Assembly (NCBI GenBank): GCA_024663395.1
Contig: JANFAH010000001.1
Coordinates: 5,084,001-5,148,000 of the forward strand
DNA from: Pisolithus tinctorius
Lineage: Eukaryota > Basidiomycota > Agaricomycetes > Boletales > Pisolithaceae
DNA: 64,000 bases
Direction of reading: 5' to 3'
The position numbers were made by a program, and so were the translations under genes. The notes beneath the pieces were generated by a model, which saw nothing but the letters and a program-made list of their open reading frames with translations, was not told where the DNA came from and did not search any database. How positions within the stretch are numbered: position 1 is the first letter of the stretch; each line of letters begins with the position of its first letter. This document shows positions 23,068-33,469 of this stretch, piece by piece.

Positions 23068-26000
23068 ATGTATCCGCCAACGAATCAGTTCCGTCCGCTT
23101 CATTATGCGACCAGTGCCGTCGAGCTCACGGACGCCCACGCATTCCGTCCTGCCCCGAGTTCGTCCGCAAACGTGGTCTATCAGTCACCGCATACCACAG
23201 ACGCACCCTCCAACAAACGAAAAATAGAGCGTGCCTGTGATGCATGTCGCCGTAGGAAGATTAAGTGTGACGGTCCAAGAACGCCAAATAATTTTTGTAC
23301 AAATTGTGTGCAGACTCGCAAGTTTTGTTCCTACGTGTCCGTGCGATTAAATACAACTTCATCTCTCGTCTGTTGCTAACCCTTCATCCACAGCGAGGCT
23401 TCTAAGCCACGCGGTCCACCGAAGGCGTTAGTGTGTTTCACATCACGACGACCCTGACAATTCATTTAAGGTGACCTTCTCTTAGGTATGTGACTAGCAT
23501 GGAAGACAGGCTGGAAAAGATGGAGGCTCTTTTAAAGCGAGTGAGTTTGACGTTTCTTCACTGCCACCTTCTTCGACTGTAATACTACGGTCTTCAAGCT
23601 GATGCCAGGCATAACCCTGGCCATGGAGTTCTCCCATTGGTTGAACATCGGCTGATGGTTTTGCATACTAGCTTCGTCCAGAAGAGGATTTTTCCGAAGA
23701 GCTTGGCCCTCCGATCATTCGAGACTCGTGGAAGAGTGACCAAGACCCCGTACGCCCACCATCACCCCATCGAAAATCTTCCTCGCCTTCCACCCATCCC
23801 TCAAACGTCAGATCTTCCCCATCCGGGTCTCTTCCACAGATCTCCAACACCCTCGCCCCTTCATCGTCACGCGCTAGCATACGTAGCCGAAATTCAGGGG
23901 GAACCCCACGTACAGACACAGATTTGTCTTCAGAACTAGATACATCATCAGAAACTGAAGAAGTCGGCGAGCTCAGTCTATCACGCGGCATGAAGCGGCT
24001 CACCATTCGTGGACTCGAGCCCGCACAAGAGAAGCCATTCCTGGCAGATAGTCAGGTCCGCTTCCACGGAAAAAGCAGCTGGTTCAAGCTCATTGAGCAG
24101 ACACGCAAACTTAGGGATGAACACGTGTATCGTGTAACCGGTGGAGCTGAGAGCGCCGCTATACACCAGAGGAACAGTAGCCCAGTCAATGCGGCTGCAA
24201 CTCGGCGACAGGAGTTCTGGACGACGCCTTCCGTGAGTCTTGCAACATTACTTCAGAAACTTTCTGAGCCCTCATCGTCTCGGATAGTGGGAGCTTAAGT
24301 ATGAAGAAGCTCGCCTACAAGGTTTATGCGACTTCCTAGCCCAGCAATTTCCGCCACCGGATCTTGCGGACAATCTCATCAAGCTTTTTTTCGACCACGT
24401 TAACCCTCAGTTTCCTCTGTTTCATCAGCCCACATTCGAGCGACAGTGGAAAACGGGCTTACAGGTCAAAGACCCGTGGTTTGGGTGTCTTTGTTTTACT
24501 TTGTTTGCTGTCGCGAGTCGGTGGTGTGATGATCCCCGAGTTTTGGACAATCATGAATATGACATACCGGAAGAAGAGCGGACAGACGATAACCACAAAT
24601 GGCAACGTGCGGGCTGGAAATATTTCAATGTAGCCCTTGGTGCGTATCATGAGTGTTTTTGAAGTCTAGTTGCCTGAATTGTCGCCAGATGGGCATCGCG
24701 AATCCCGCAGTCTCTTCCATCCTCCTGGCTTGTTTGAAGTGCAGACGATGTCGGTCGGTGTTTTTCCGCTTATGACCGAGATTGACGTGTTCCTGATCTT
24801 CCTATTATATTATATATGTAGTTAATGGGCATGTTCATTCGCGGCACCGCGTTTTACCCGGTAGCGTGGCTTTTCATTAGTGTCGGTATCCGGAAAGCTC
24901 AGGACGTGGGTGCACATCGAAAGAAGGTGTACGGGGACAAGCCCAGCGTCGAGCAAGAATTATGGAAGAGAGCTTTTTGGATGCTGGTTTTGTATGATCG
25001 GATAGGTAGCGCCTCGCTCGGTCGTCCCTGTTGTTCTGGAGAAGAAGAGTGAGCCATCCTCTGTCTACCTAAGGTTTAATGTTGAGTTTCTTCGCTGCAG
25101 TTTCGATGTGGATCCACCCTTGGAAGTAGACGATGAATACTGGGAGACAGAGGACCCGGCGCATGCCTTCCAACAGCCACCAGGGAAACCAGCAAAGATT
25201 GCTGCATTTAATTCGTATCTCAAGCTGACCAGAATCGCAGCATATGCCTTGAGGAATCTTGTGTGTATCAATTCTGTTTGGGCACGTCGCTCTTCATTTG
25301 CATTGATCCTGGCTAGTATGCACTGGACAGGTCGAAACTCCTCGTCAGCGCGACACGTCCTCGGTTACAGGACGTATTAACAGAACTCAACAAAGCCCTG
25401 CTTGAGTGGGTGGACTCTGTTCCCGCACATTGTATGTCTGCTGTACTACACTCTGTAGTTCAGCGTGGCGTTGACGATCTACGATCCCCTCTTATTGCTT
25501 AGTGCGCTGGTCACCGTCAATGACAGACCCACTTTTCGCCAATCAAGCAGCGACCCTGTATATCACCTACTATCTTGTCCAGGTTATTATTTACAGACCC
25601 TTTCTTCCGCCTTCTCTGCGGTCAGTCTCCAACCTTGTACCGCGCTCGAAGATGCCCATCCCCTGCATCGCGCTTTGCGTCAATGCTGCTCGGTGTTGTT
25701 CTCATATCCTGCAAACCCAGATGAACCGCGGCATATCCAATATCTATAGCGTCATCTGCTCTGCGCACATGTGCGCAGCCATCCTGCTGATGAACTATTG
25801 GGACCTCAAATGGCAGGAACGTAACCTGGTTAAGGCTAGTGTTGGGGAAGACATCAAATCACCTCTGGCTGCACAGATGGCAGAAGTGCTTCGACATGTC
25901 AGTGTCTTTATACGAGCGTTAGAGCTCGTGAAACCACGTTGGAGGAATGCAGAAATGTATCTGCAAGTCGTCTATGCTCAATATTGGAGACGGTCGTACT

Positions 26001-26893
26001 GATCAACACACTTGACAGTAACGACTTGAGCACATCGCTGCCTAGTTCGCTTGGCGGGACCAACACTGGAAGTTGTAAAGATAGTCTGACATATTCTCAG
26101 CAATCCACGCAGTTTGGCGAGCAAGCATTGCACCAACCTGCTCTATCAAGTTTTACACCTCTCCCAGAGTATCATAACTCGTCGGAATATCTCGCCACGA
26201 TCACGTCCGTCACAAGCGACCCCTATTATTCACAGATTAAATCTGCCGAACCAACCCACTTCTTTGATGTTCCACACGTCACACAATATCCACTTCCGAC
26301 GAACCTCTACTTTCTTGACAACCAGTCTCTTGAAGAAAACGAACTATCTTGGGGGATGCAGAACCCTGTTCAATCTCAGCGATTGCCTCAAATTTCTAAT
26401 CAGCCACAACCCATTGTGTACAGGCAGATACCTCAACGGGGCTGCGATGACTTCCAGGGTATGATCCCTCCGAGTTCTCAAAAGCATTTCGCGCCGAGTA
26501 TTCGTTCCTCGTCAGGTCTGAATGTTGGACCATCCAACTCAGCCCACCTGAGCGTCATATCACAACACAAGACCACTAGTTCAGGTGGGCATAGTGCCTA
26601 CGCCGCTCCTGAGCCATCCTCATTTGTGTTGGCGTCAGCAACGTCTGGAGATGCTCCCTATCTCCCCCCATCGTACGTCTCTACGTGTAATGTTTCTTCA
26701 CTTGCACCTTCTCAGCATTTGAATCTTATGTAGGCGCGGTATCGCTAACCAGTGGATGCACAACCCTCCTCGCGGATACACCACTGGCAGTACCTCTTTT
26801 TCGTCGTCTGGTGGCCTCAGGTGCCAGCATCTCAGTGGCGGTGCACTATTGCAAAAAGATGCTGAAGTCACACCTTACTCCAATTACTATTGA
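23068..26893 (+). CDS. Fungal Zn2Cys6 transcription factor
   Basis: A Gal4-type regulator of unknown target genes. The start at 23068 gives MYPPTNQFRPLHYATS. The zinc cluster reads ERACDACRRRKIKCDGPRTP then NNFCTNCVQTRKFCSYV, with six Cys in family spacing. A short coiled coil follows (SMEDRLEKMEALLKR), then a Ser-rich linker. The fungal-specific transcription factor domain runs through FFDHVNPQFPLFHQPTFERQ, PWFGCLCFTLFAVASRWCDD, LMGMFIRGTAFYPVAWLFIS, VGIRKAQDVGAHRKKVYGDK, LWKRAFWMLVLYDRIGSASL and YLVQVIIYRPFLPPSLR. The Gln/Ser-rich tail joins through a GTACGT donor to RGIANQWMHNPPRGYTTG and ends VTPYSNYY at 26893. Without that last intron it would stop at 26733. It resembles the large agaricomycete Xlr/Cat8-like group, but no specific orthologue is claimed. 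Confidence 0.85.
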
Positions 26894-27602
26894 GTGGGTT
26901 TTCCTATACCACCCACACTTTCCACATTCCCTTCACACCATTCTTACGACTCGTAATGAAGCAACATATGTATGAAACCTGTCACGCCTTGGCCATAATC
27001 TGTCCTTGCTTGCTTTCTCAGCTAAATATTTTTTACAGTAGTGTACTCTAATCCTAGATAGCCATGTCTCTTAGTCTGTAGGTTGCACTCGCGCCTTGTT
27101 TACATCTTGACGGCAATGGTACCGTGTAATGGGTTTAGCGAGTCTCATCCTGCCTGAGTCTAGGCTTATCTGAACAGTGAATTCTGGAATCGGTAAACGG
27201 CAAGTGGTACCCCTATAAGAATGCTTGTTTATTATAGATATCATGGTCATACCACTGACCACGAGCCCCGGTCAGCCACCGGAGTCATGTCCAAGTGCCG
27301 AAATAATGCCGGTAAAATCTTCACATGTCTACCAACCTTCCTCGTGTTTCCGAACTACCCGTGGTAGCTATCCATCGAGCACTCGTGGCCGCGGAGCGCT
27401 GATTGAACGCACAATTCAAATGTCTCGCTTCGGTCTCGCTTCGGAAGGTTATTCGTCAGTCGGACCTCTTGTAAACCTCTTTCCGATGTGGCTTGTGCCA
27501 CGAACTCTGGCGTGGCCTGCTAGCACTCACCCCGTGCAACGGAAAATTTCGATTTCTTCGTCATAAGAATGCACGACCGAATGGTAGTCTGGGTGTTCCT
27601 GT
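26894..27602. other. Intergenic, 709 bp, convergent 3' regions
   Basis: This gap lies between the stop codons of the Zn2Cys6 gene and the J-domain gene, which converge here. Open frames on both strands are short and show no family features. I take it as the two 3' UTRs plus spacer. Confidence 0.45.
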
Positions 27603-28346
27603 CTACGGACAAGACCTGTCGTCCAAAGAGTCTGATTCAGCTAATATTTCGTCATTGCATTGCGGATGTTTTTTGGCGTGTTGCCTCGCAGGCCAGGTAG
27701 GGGAGGCCTTGATGACTTGCAAACGATAATACGACGTCTGTACAACAAAGCCAACCAAAGCCTCGAGAGCACTAATCAATATTTCGGTCCTGTCCAGTAA
27801 TTTGTACTCACAAACGCGGCGAACACCATTATAAACCTTTCCTTCCAGCGATCATCTGCAGAGACATCATCGAAGTAGGGTCTTCTTGATAGTCTGCCCC
27901 TCAGCCAAGCGGGATCCATCATGTGTTCCATGGCGGTAGTGTCCGGCTCGTCCAGTGAAACGTTCACATTCTTTCCACGAAGTATGTCATAGGCCTTGTT
28001 GATCGCTTGTATCCGCTCTTGGGAGACTTCAGGAGGGTCTCGCCGAGCAATGATGGAGTCTGGATGGTAAATGCGAACGAGGTCATAATCTACGTGTGAT
28101 TAGTCACAGTAGAAAACGGTGATAATTCTCGGGGATTGGCTTACACCTTTGCTTTATCTCTTTCTGCGTCGCAGATTTGGGGAGGTGGAAAATGTCATGA
28201 GGTTGGGGGTTCCTTTGGCTCGGAAATGGGAGTGGATTGGAGCAATCCCGAGCATAACTCCGAGATAGTCGAACACGAAGAGGAAAAGTCCCAGAAAAAC
28301 GACACCAAAACGTCGGAGACGAGCGCGTAAACGCAAGCGCATGCAT
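27603..28346 (-). CDS. J-domain (DnaJ-like) protein, probably mitochondrial and membrane-bound
   Basis: An Hsp40-type co-chaperone. The start at 28346 gives a basic N-terminus fit for mitochondrial import (MHALAFTRSSPTFWCRFSGT, then FPLRVRLSRSYARD). The J domain reads PHDIFHLPKSATQKEIKQRY, YDLVRIYHPDSIIARRD and ERIQAINKAYDILRGK. It contains the HPD motif that stimulates Hsp70. The KQR|YYD junction fits a GTAAGC donor. A hydrophobic segment follows (RFIMVFAAF joined to ALVGFVVQTSYY by a 50-nt intron), suggesting a membrane anchor. The tail ends at 27603. If that intron is not used the protein stops at about 27776. Confidence 0.8.
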
Positions 28347-28641
28347 GTCTCCTGAACCCGAGCCTGCAGTCGGGAGGATACGACTACAAATCTCCTGGTG
28401 GCAGTGTGCTTGACCAATTTATGTAAAATTAGCCCCTATTCAGTAATACCAGGACAGGATGCCATCCTACTATCCTTTTACTGATCGTTTGACGTAGGCA
28501 GTGAGTTGAACAGCAGCGGCCAAGCTTTTGACATTGTGCACTGATACATGGATATCCAAATGAAGACTCTACACTTAAGAACACCAACAATTCGGATAAG
28601 TGTGTATGTGCGATGCGTAATGGCGTCGCCAAAACTCCTTG

Positions 28642-29720
28642 TCACCTCAAACGTACGATCAACAGCCCTCCATTGTCGGGGTCAACGTCGGCAGGGAGAT
28701 TCTTCCTTTTCAGGTTGTAAGTAGAAGTAACTGATCATAAGAATGGGCGACCTGCCTCTTCATAAATTCCTCCAATGCAGGCTTGATTTTGGCAACACGA
28801 CCATCAGAGTGCAATCCTTTCCCTGCGCACATATGGATGATGGCGTTGAGCCGTAGCATATAAACTCGAGAACTGAGAACCCGGCGTACCGACTATCAGC
28901 CGTACTTCGAGATCGCCCCGGAGCTGGGCTTCCTCGATAGCATTTTCAGCGTACATGACAGCCTCTTTGACATAAAGCCCGTGGAGGTCTACCTCGCCGG
29001 GTTCCCTGTCCTAAATTACTCTGTGAGATTTGCTTCACCGCACATTGTCGTAGAAACACACCAGATTATTCTCTGTGGAAAGAGAAACATGCTGAGTTGA
29101 ATGGACCCGGCAGCGGAAGGGCGATAAAACTGATCACCTCTGAAGATCCAAGCACTGGCTTCGGCGTTCAAGCGTTCCATCCTACGTTTGTGCTCACCAC
29201 CCTTCTGGGACAGCACTTTGGCAAGGGCACCATGACCCTGCTGGTATGTTTCTTGACTCTCCTGGTAGCATTGTGCCATCAAATCACCTTCTCGTTTTGC
29301 CTCGGCGCGAAGTGCTACATAGTGTTCATTGTTCTGGTTTATCTGGTTCCGGTCCTGTGCAAGAAAGTCAGAGTTCCCATGCCCTTCGAAGCACTGGTTA
29401 TTTGAGGCGTACAGAGTGGCGTTCGCCCTCACGTCTACTTTGAGGAACAACTGGTGATTCGAAAGGTTTCTTCGACGGTACTTTCAAATCATCGGTCTGT
29501 TTAAGCGAATGTCACGTAGAATTCGACATTAGGTGGGTGAACAAAGCCCCCCGGATGTAGCGCTCACCTTCTGTCGATGGTGTCGCTGGTCTTGAGGCCA
29601 CTGTACGGGTGGTCGCTGAGGTCGCTGCTGTTGAGCCGGTTTCTTGGGTGGCTCTGGGGGAGCTGCACCACCGGAAAACAAATTCACAATAGCCCGGAAT
29701 ATATTCCCAAAAAACCCCAT
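28642..29720 (-). CDS. DUF1771-Smr domain protein
   Basis: A protein with the DUF1771 helix pair and a C-terminal Smr domain, a combination linked to RNA-cleaving or RNA-surveillance proteins. The start at 29720 gives MGFFGNIFRAIVNLFSGG and a Pro/Gln-rich linker. DUF1771 reads NNEHYVALRAEAKREGDLMA, QCYQESQETYQQGHGALAKV and LSQKGGEHKRRMERLNAEAS. The Smr domain reads PGEVDLHGLYVKEAVMYAEN, AQLRGDLEVRLIVGKGLHSD and GRVAKIKPALEEFMKRQ. It has the DLHG and GKGLHS motifs of Smr nucleases and ends GGLLIVRLR at 28642. Six introns keep phase. Nuclease activity is inference. Confidence 0.88.
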
Positions 29721-30043
29721 GATGCGAAAGTCTGCAGACCAGGAACAGCGCTAGTGTTCTCCCAAACGTGTTCATTACTATGCACGATTACATACAAAGC
29801 CATGATAGAGAACAGCCGTCGTCCTCACCAAGCGCACGAACTTGTTCAATATCCCCAGATCTACAATACTTGGCCTTACATGCTTCGATCGAAGCACAGT
29901 GGTGGTCTTAGTAGTATGCAGTCACAGATCAAAATTCAAGCCCTCTTTTCAAATATCCGATTGGAGGGTTAACTTTCATGCATAAATGTAACGGAAATAC
30001 ACAACGGAAGAAATCGAATGTCTCATATCCACACAACCTCCCT
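29721..30043. other. Intergenic, 323 bp
   Basis: The gap holds the Smr gene promoter and the antizyme 3' UTR, both genes being on the minus strand. I see nothing else in it. Confidence 0.5.
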
Positions 30044-31062
30044 CTACTGGATCTCCAAACCCATGAGGACGTACGCCGGATTAACCTGGAAGGGTGGTTT
30101 AGTAACAACGCTTCCTCCGACGTACATGAGTGAGTGTAAAAGTTCGCTGATTCCACTAGACGACTTGTCGAGAACGATTACAAGTGCAGAGCATTGTAGT
30201 TGTTCGTCAGCGAGGTCGAGCAGGGCAACGACGCTGTAGAAACATTTAGCATCCACATGTGACGAAAACCAAAAGACACTACCTTTCGCGGAGACTGACA
30301 GCAGGAGCATTCTTACCATCGACGTACAACGTCTTCGATTTTCCGGGAAACTCGAGAACGACGCCGTCGAAGGAGGCCCCCATATTCGGCGCAGACACAA
30401 CGATACTCTTCGCAAAGGGTAACAAGCTTACACCGTTATGAGGGAATATGTTCAAGAGAAGGTCTAGTGCATCCTTTGAATGCCCCGCGATAATACCAGA
30501 AGCACCGCTCCCAATATCGTCGTCACCATCATCGGGAGTCAAAGGCGGGGTTGGAAGATCATACGATTGCGGTTTTCCGGGAATCTTTCTCGGCGTAGCA
30601 GTAGAGGGGAAGACTGCAGCAGTTGTGTGGTTGGTTATATTTGTTTGAGTAGAAGGCAGAGACTGAGAAAAAGATGGAATCATAGACGTCAGACTGTCTG
30701 TCACCCAGTCTGACGACCCTCGATCAGGAGGGCATTTTTCTTTCGTGATGTCAAAACCGCCACTGTGTGACACAATGAGAACATACACCCGAGATGAGAC
30801 ATAAAAAAAAACTTACTCCAGGTCCGCCAGTGAACGTAGTAGAGTAATAATACAAGTCGTCGTCGGTGCCCTGGACGTGGCACACGGCAAGAACACTCGG
30901 AGCAATGTCGGTAGAGAAAGCCCCATCTCCAACGGCTTGACGGTGACCGTTGCTGCAGGTACGACGGTTTAGACGATGGTCCGCGAACTGGGACTCATGT
31001 ACGTACGTGGGGCAAGGACTAGATTGTTGTTTCATAAGATTCGACATAATTGAATTCGACAT
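30044..31062 (-). CDS. OAZ: Ornithine decarboxylase antizyme, decoded with a +1 frameshift
   Basis: Antizyme binds ornithine decarboxylase, sends it to the proteasome and limits polyamine uptake. Its synthesis needs a polyamine-driven +1 ribosomal frameshift. ORF1 starts at 31062 (MSNSIMSNLMKQQSSPCP) and, after two introns, runs to STTFTGGPG, WRF and an in-frame TGA. ORF2 is in the +1 frame: DITKEKCPPDRGSSDW, a Ser/Pro/Asp-rich segment, DALDLLLNIFPHNGVSLLPF and GASFDGVVLEFPGKSKTLYV. It ends with SVVALLDLADEQLQCSALVI, VLDKSSSGISELLHSLMYVG and FQVNPAYVLMGLEIQ at 30044. The last part is the antizyme core with its C-terminal GLEI tail. No single frame or sensible splice joins the two ORFs, which is the family hallmark. 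Overall this is a confident family call. Confidence 0.92.
30750..30762 (-). promoter_or_regulatory. Antizyme +1 frameshift site, TGG CGG TTT TGA C
   Basis: On the minus strand the second antizyme intron ends in CACACAG at 30763. The next exon begins TGG CGG TTT TGA C. Reading TTT, slipping one base over the T of TGA and continuing with GAC ATC enters ORF2. The layout parallels the vertebrate site (TGG TGC TCC TGA T), with UUU UGA instead of UCC UGA. Stimulatory RNA structure downstream was not assessed. Confidence 0.9.
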
Positions 31063-31746
31063 GTTCTGCCAACTTGACTGGGTAGGTGGGAGTAGATTTG
31101 TTTACAGTTTCTTGCTAGGATACAGTGAGGTCAATATTGGGTGTGCGAAGATGACCGGACGGCCTGCACGACATACCAAGTGTGGTGATGATGCAGGGAG
31201 ACGGGAAAAGCGGTGTGGCGGTGCTGTGGTATTTATCAGCATCCACTCAAATTGGCGGACCCCGAACACCTCTGACCCACTGCTCCAATGCAAACCTTTA
31301 TACTAGACGCGATCTGCAGGCGTGTATCTAGGTGTATCATGTATGCCGCTCTTCTGCTTTTAAATCAGACACTTTGGGACGTTCGTCGATTGCTAGTCGT
31401 TCAAGCGTGTTGCCATCAGATTCCCACTAGGGTGTCACTGGTCCGCTGTTCTTCAGGGCCGGTCGCAGGCACCAAAGCAGCCATTGCTCGTCAACCGTAG
31501 AGTACCGTCATCGACAGCGAGCTCAACACAGCCAACCTCAAAAGGTGAATCTAACACTGTACTGAAGCCCTGTGGGTCACTCTGGGTGCTGGGCTCGGAC
31601 GTGTATGTTCGCCTACGGTCGTCGTTTTGGCCGGATGCGGGGTTACATGACCAGATGGAGCCTGAGCATGCTCTTCTCATTCTTCTCATTCTATCTTCCA
31701 CCATTTTGCTGACACTGCGGCAGTAGTTTCTCAAGACATCGAAGTA
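31063..31746. other. Divergent promoter region, antizyme and RPS2, 684 bp
   Basis: The gap lies between the antizyme start (minus) and the RPS2 start (plus). It should carry both promoters and 5' UTRs, perhaps with a 5' UTR intron of the ribosomal gene. I see no separate gene. Long open frames here are antisense or 5' UTR chance frames. Confidence 0.5.
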
Positions 31747-32638
31747 ATGGCTGACGCACCACGAGGACGCGGTGGATTTGGACGTGGACGTGGAGATCGC
31801 GGCAGAGGACGTCGTGGACCTCGCCGCGGTGGTCGCAAGGATGAAGATAAAGAATGGTTCGTTGAATGCGCACGCCATTACTTCAGAGACAGCTAACCCG
31901 CCATGCCCAGGGTTCCCGTCACCAAACTTGGACGTCTTGTCAAGGACGGCAAGATCAAGTCTATGGAAGAAATATATCTCTTCTCCCTTCCTGTGAAGGA
32001 ATTCCAGATCGTAGACTTTTTCTTGCCCAAACTCAAAGATGAAGTCATGAAGATCATGCCTGTACAAAAGCAGACCCGCGCCGGTCAACGCACTCGTTTC
32101 AAAGCGTTCGTCGCAATTGGCGACTTCGATGGTCATGTAGGCTTGGGAGTCAAGTGTGCCAAGGAAGTCGCCACGGCCATCCGTGGAGCTATCATCCTCG
32201 CCAAGCTCTCTGTGATTCCCGTTCGACGAGGTTACTGGGGTGCTGCTCTCGGTGCGCCACACACGGTGCCATCAAAAGTTAGTGGCAAAGTTGGCTCGGT
32301 CATGTGCCGACTGATCCCCGCACCCCGTGGGACGGGTCTCGTTGCTGCGCCCGCTTCCAAGCGCCTCCTGCAGCTGGCTGGTGTTGAGGATTGCTACACC
32401 CAGTCAAAGGGTTCGACTGCTACAATGGGTAACTTCTTAAAGGCAACCTTCGTCGCAGTACGTGTTCTTGTTGAAACGAAGTCTGCTTCTCCCTCTTACC
32501 ATGCTTCTTGTTTAGCTCACAAAAACATATTCATTCCTCACCCCCGACCTATGGCGAGAAATATCTCTGTCGAAGGTTCCTTACGATGAGTATAGTGCAC
32601 ATTTGCAACTCACTGCATCAGCCAAGAAGGCGTACTAG
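31747..32638 (+). CDS. RPS2: 40S ribosomal protein S2 (uS5)
   Basis: A small-subunit ribosomal protein near the decoding site. The start at 31747 gives the eukaryotic RG-rich N-terminus ([20 protein letters not shown]). An intron leads to [120 protein letters not shown] and [20 protein letters not shown]. After a second intron [13 protein letters not shown] ends in ASAKKAY at 32638. All S5 domain blocks are present and the length is normal. Confidence 0.96.
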
Positions 32639-32679
32639 GTATAACATTGTAACAGTTTTTGCCGTATTTCTTGAACACG

Positions 32680-33300
32680 CTATTCTTTGATTTCCTTTTC
32701 CTTCGTATTCATCCGTGTTTCATATGTCAGGTCTTCAGGTGTGATCATGATCGGCAGTGACCGTATTCCGGTTGGTCCGGCAATGAGATTTAGCCTCTTC
32801 CGATCCTGACAATAGCGGGTATCACGGGAAGGTATCGATCGTGATCTTCTTGGTCCCCTCAGTTGTCTCACCAGTCCTTTTCGCCCTTCTCGGGACTCTA
32901 CGTGTTCTCGGATTTGGAAAAGCTCCAGAATTTGCAAATATGCTATTTTCTTTTTCACTTGTCTGCCGCGACATTCGATCACAGCAGAAACGTTTGGAAG
33001 TGGTGTGATATGGCATGCGACGCCCAGCTGTCCGCCACGTCCGATGATTTGTCTGGTCTTTTGCCACGTCGCCACGTTTCTTTCAATTTCATCCTATGAC
33101 AAACAGGATTCCCTGCTGGCGGCCCTTAGCCCACTGTTTGGTCAGTGAGCTGCTCTTATTTCACAGCGCCGACCAGATACGTGACTGACCACTGTTCCCT
33201 CCGTACTCTCACCTAACTCACGGTCGTGGTTGAAGTATCCCCGTATTGTTCTGATGCTCTTTTAATGTCCTTTAAGGTATGTTTCACGTTCTCCCTAACG
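32680..33300 (-). CDS. Unassigned small gene, minus strand
   Basis: I do not recognise this family. Two exons splice in phase. An upstream exon near 33.22-33.30 kb reads RENVKHTLKDIKRASEQYGD then TSTTT and ends on a GTGAGT donor. The next begins at about 33100 after TCATAG with DEIERNVATWQKTRQIIGRG and stays open for about 140 codons to a stop at 32680. The first part looks like an amphipathic helix of a true protein. The later part is basic and of uncertain reality, and may contain further introns. No start codon exon was found. The gene would be convergent with RPS2 (42 bp) and divergent from the gene at 33470. Confidence 0.4.
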
Positions 33301-33469
33301 ACTATTTGGTTCACCCTTCAGGCTCTGGTGGCAAGTCGACTTTAGCATAAGCGATTTATCTACCCAAAGCGACCTAATATCTTCTGATTCTGGAGAAGAA
33401 CCAACGCTAGCCGAAGCCAATCACGCTGCCTGCCGTTCCTCGTGTGACGGGAAGCTGATTGAATTTTCG

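Noticed and set aside
31453..32262. 269-codon minus-strand open frame
   Set aside because: It lies antisense to the RPS2 exons, which match a known protein along their whole length; the antisense frame has no family features.
32680..33075. Start codon at 33075 for the small gene beside RPS2
   Set aside because: The codon there is GTG and the frame continues upstream to an acceptor, so it is an internal Val.
33322..33351. P-loop-like GSGGKST on the plus strand, suggesting a G-protein alpha gene
   Set aside because: The frame meets TAA two codons later and nothing downstream or upstream matches a GTPase; the coding-like frame here is a different one.
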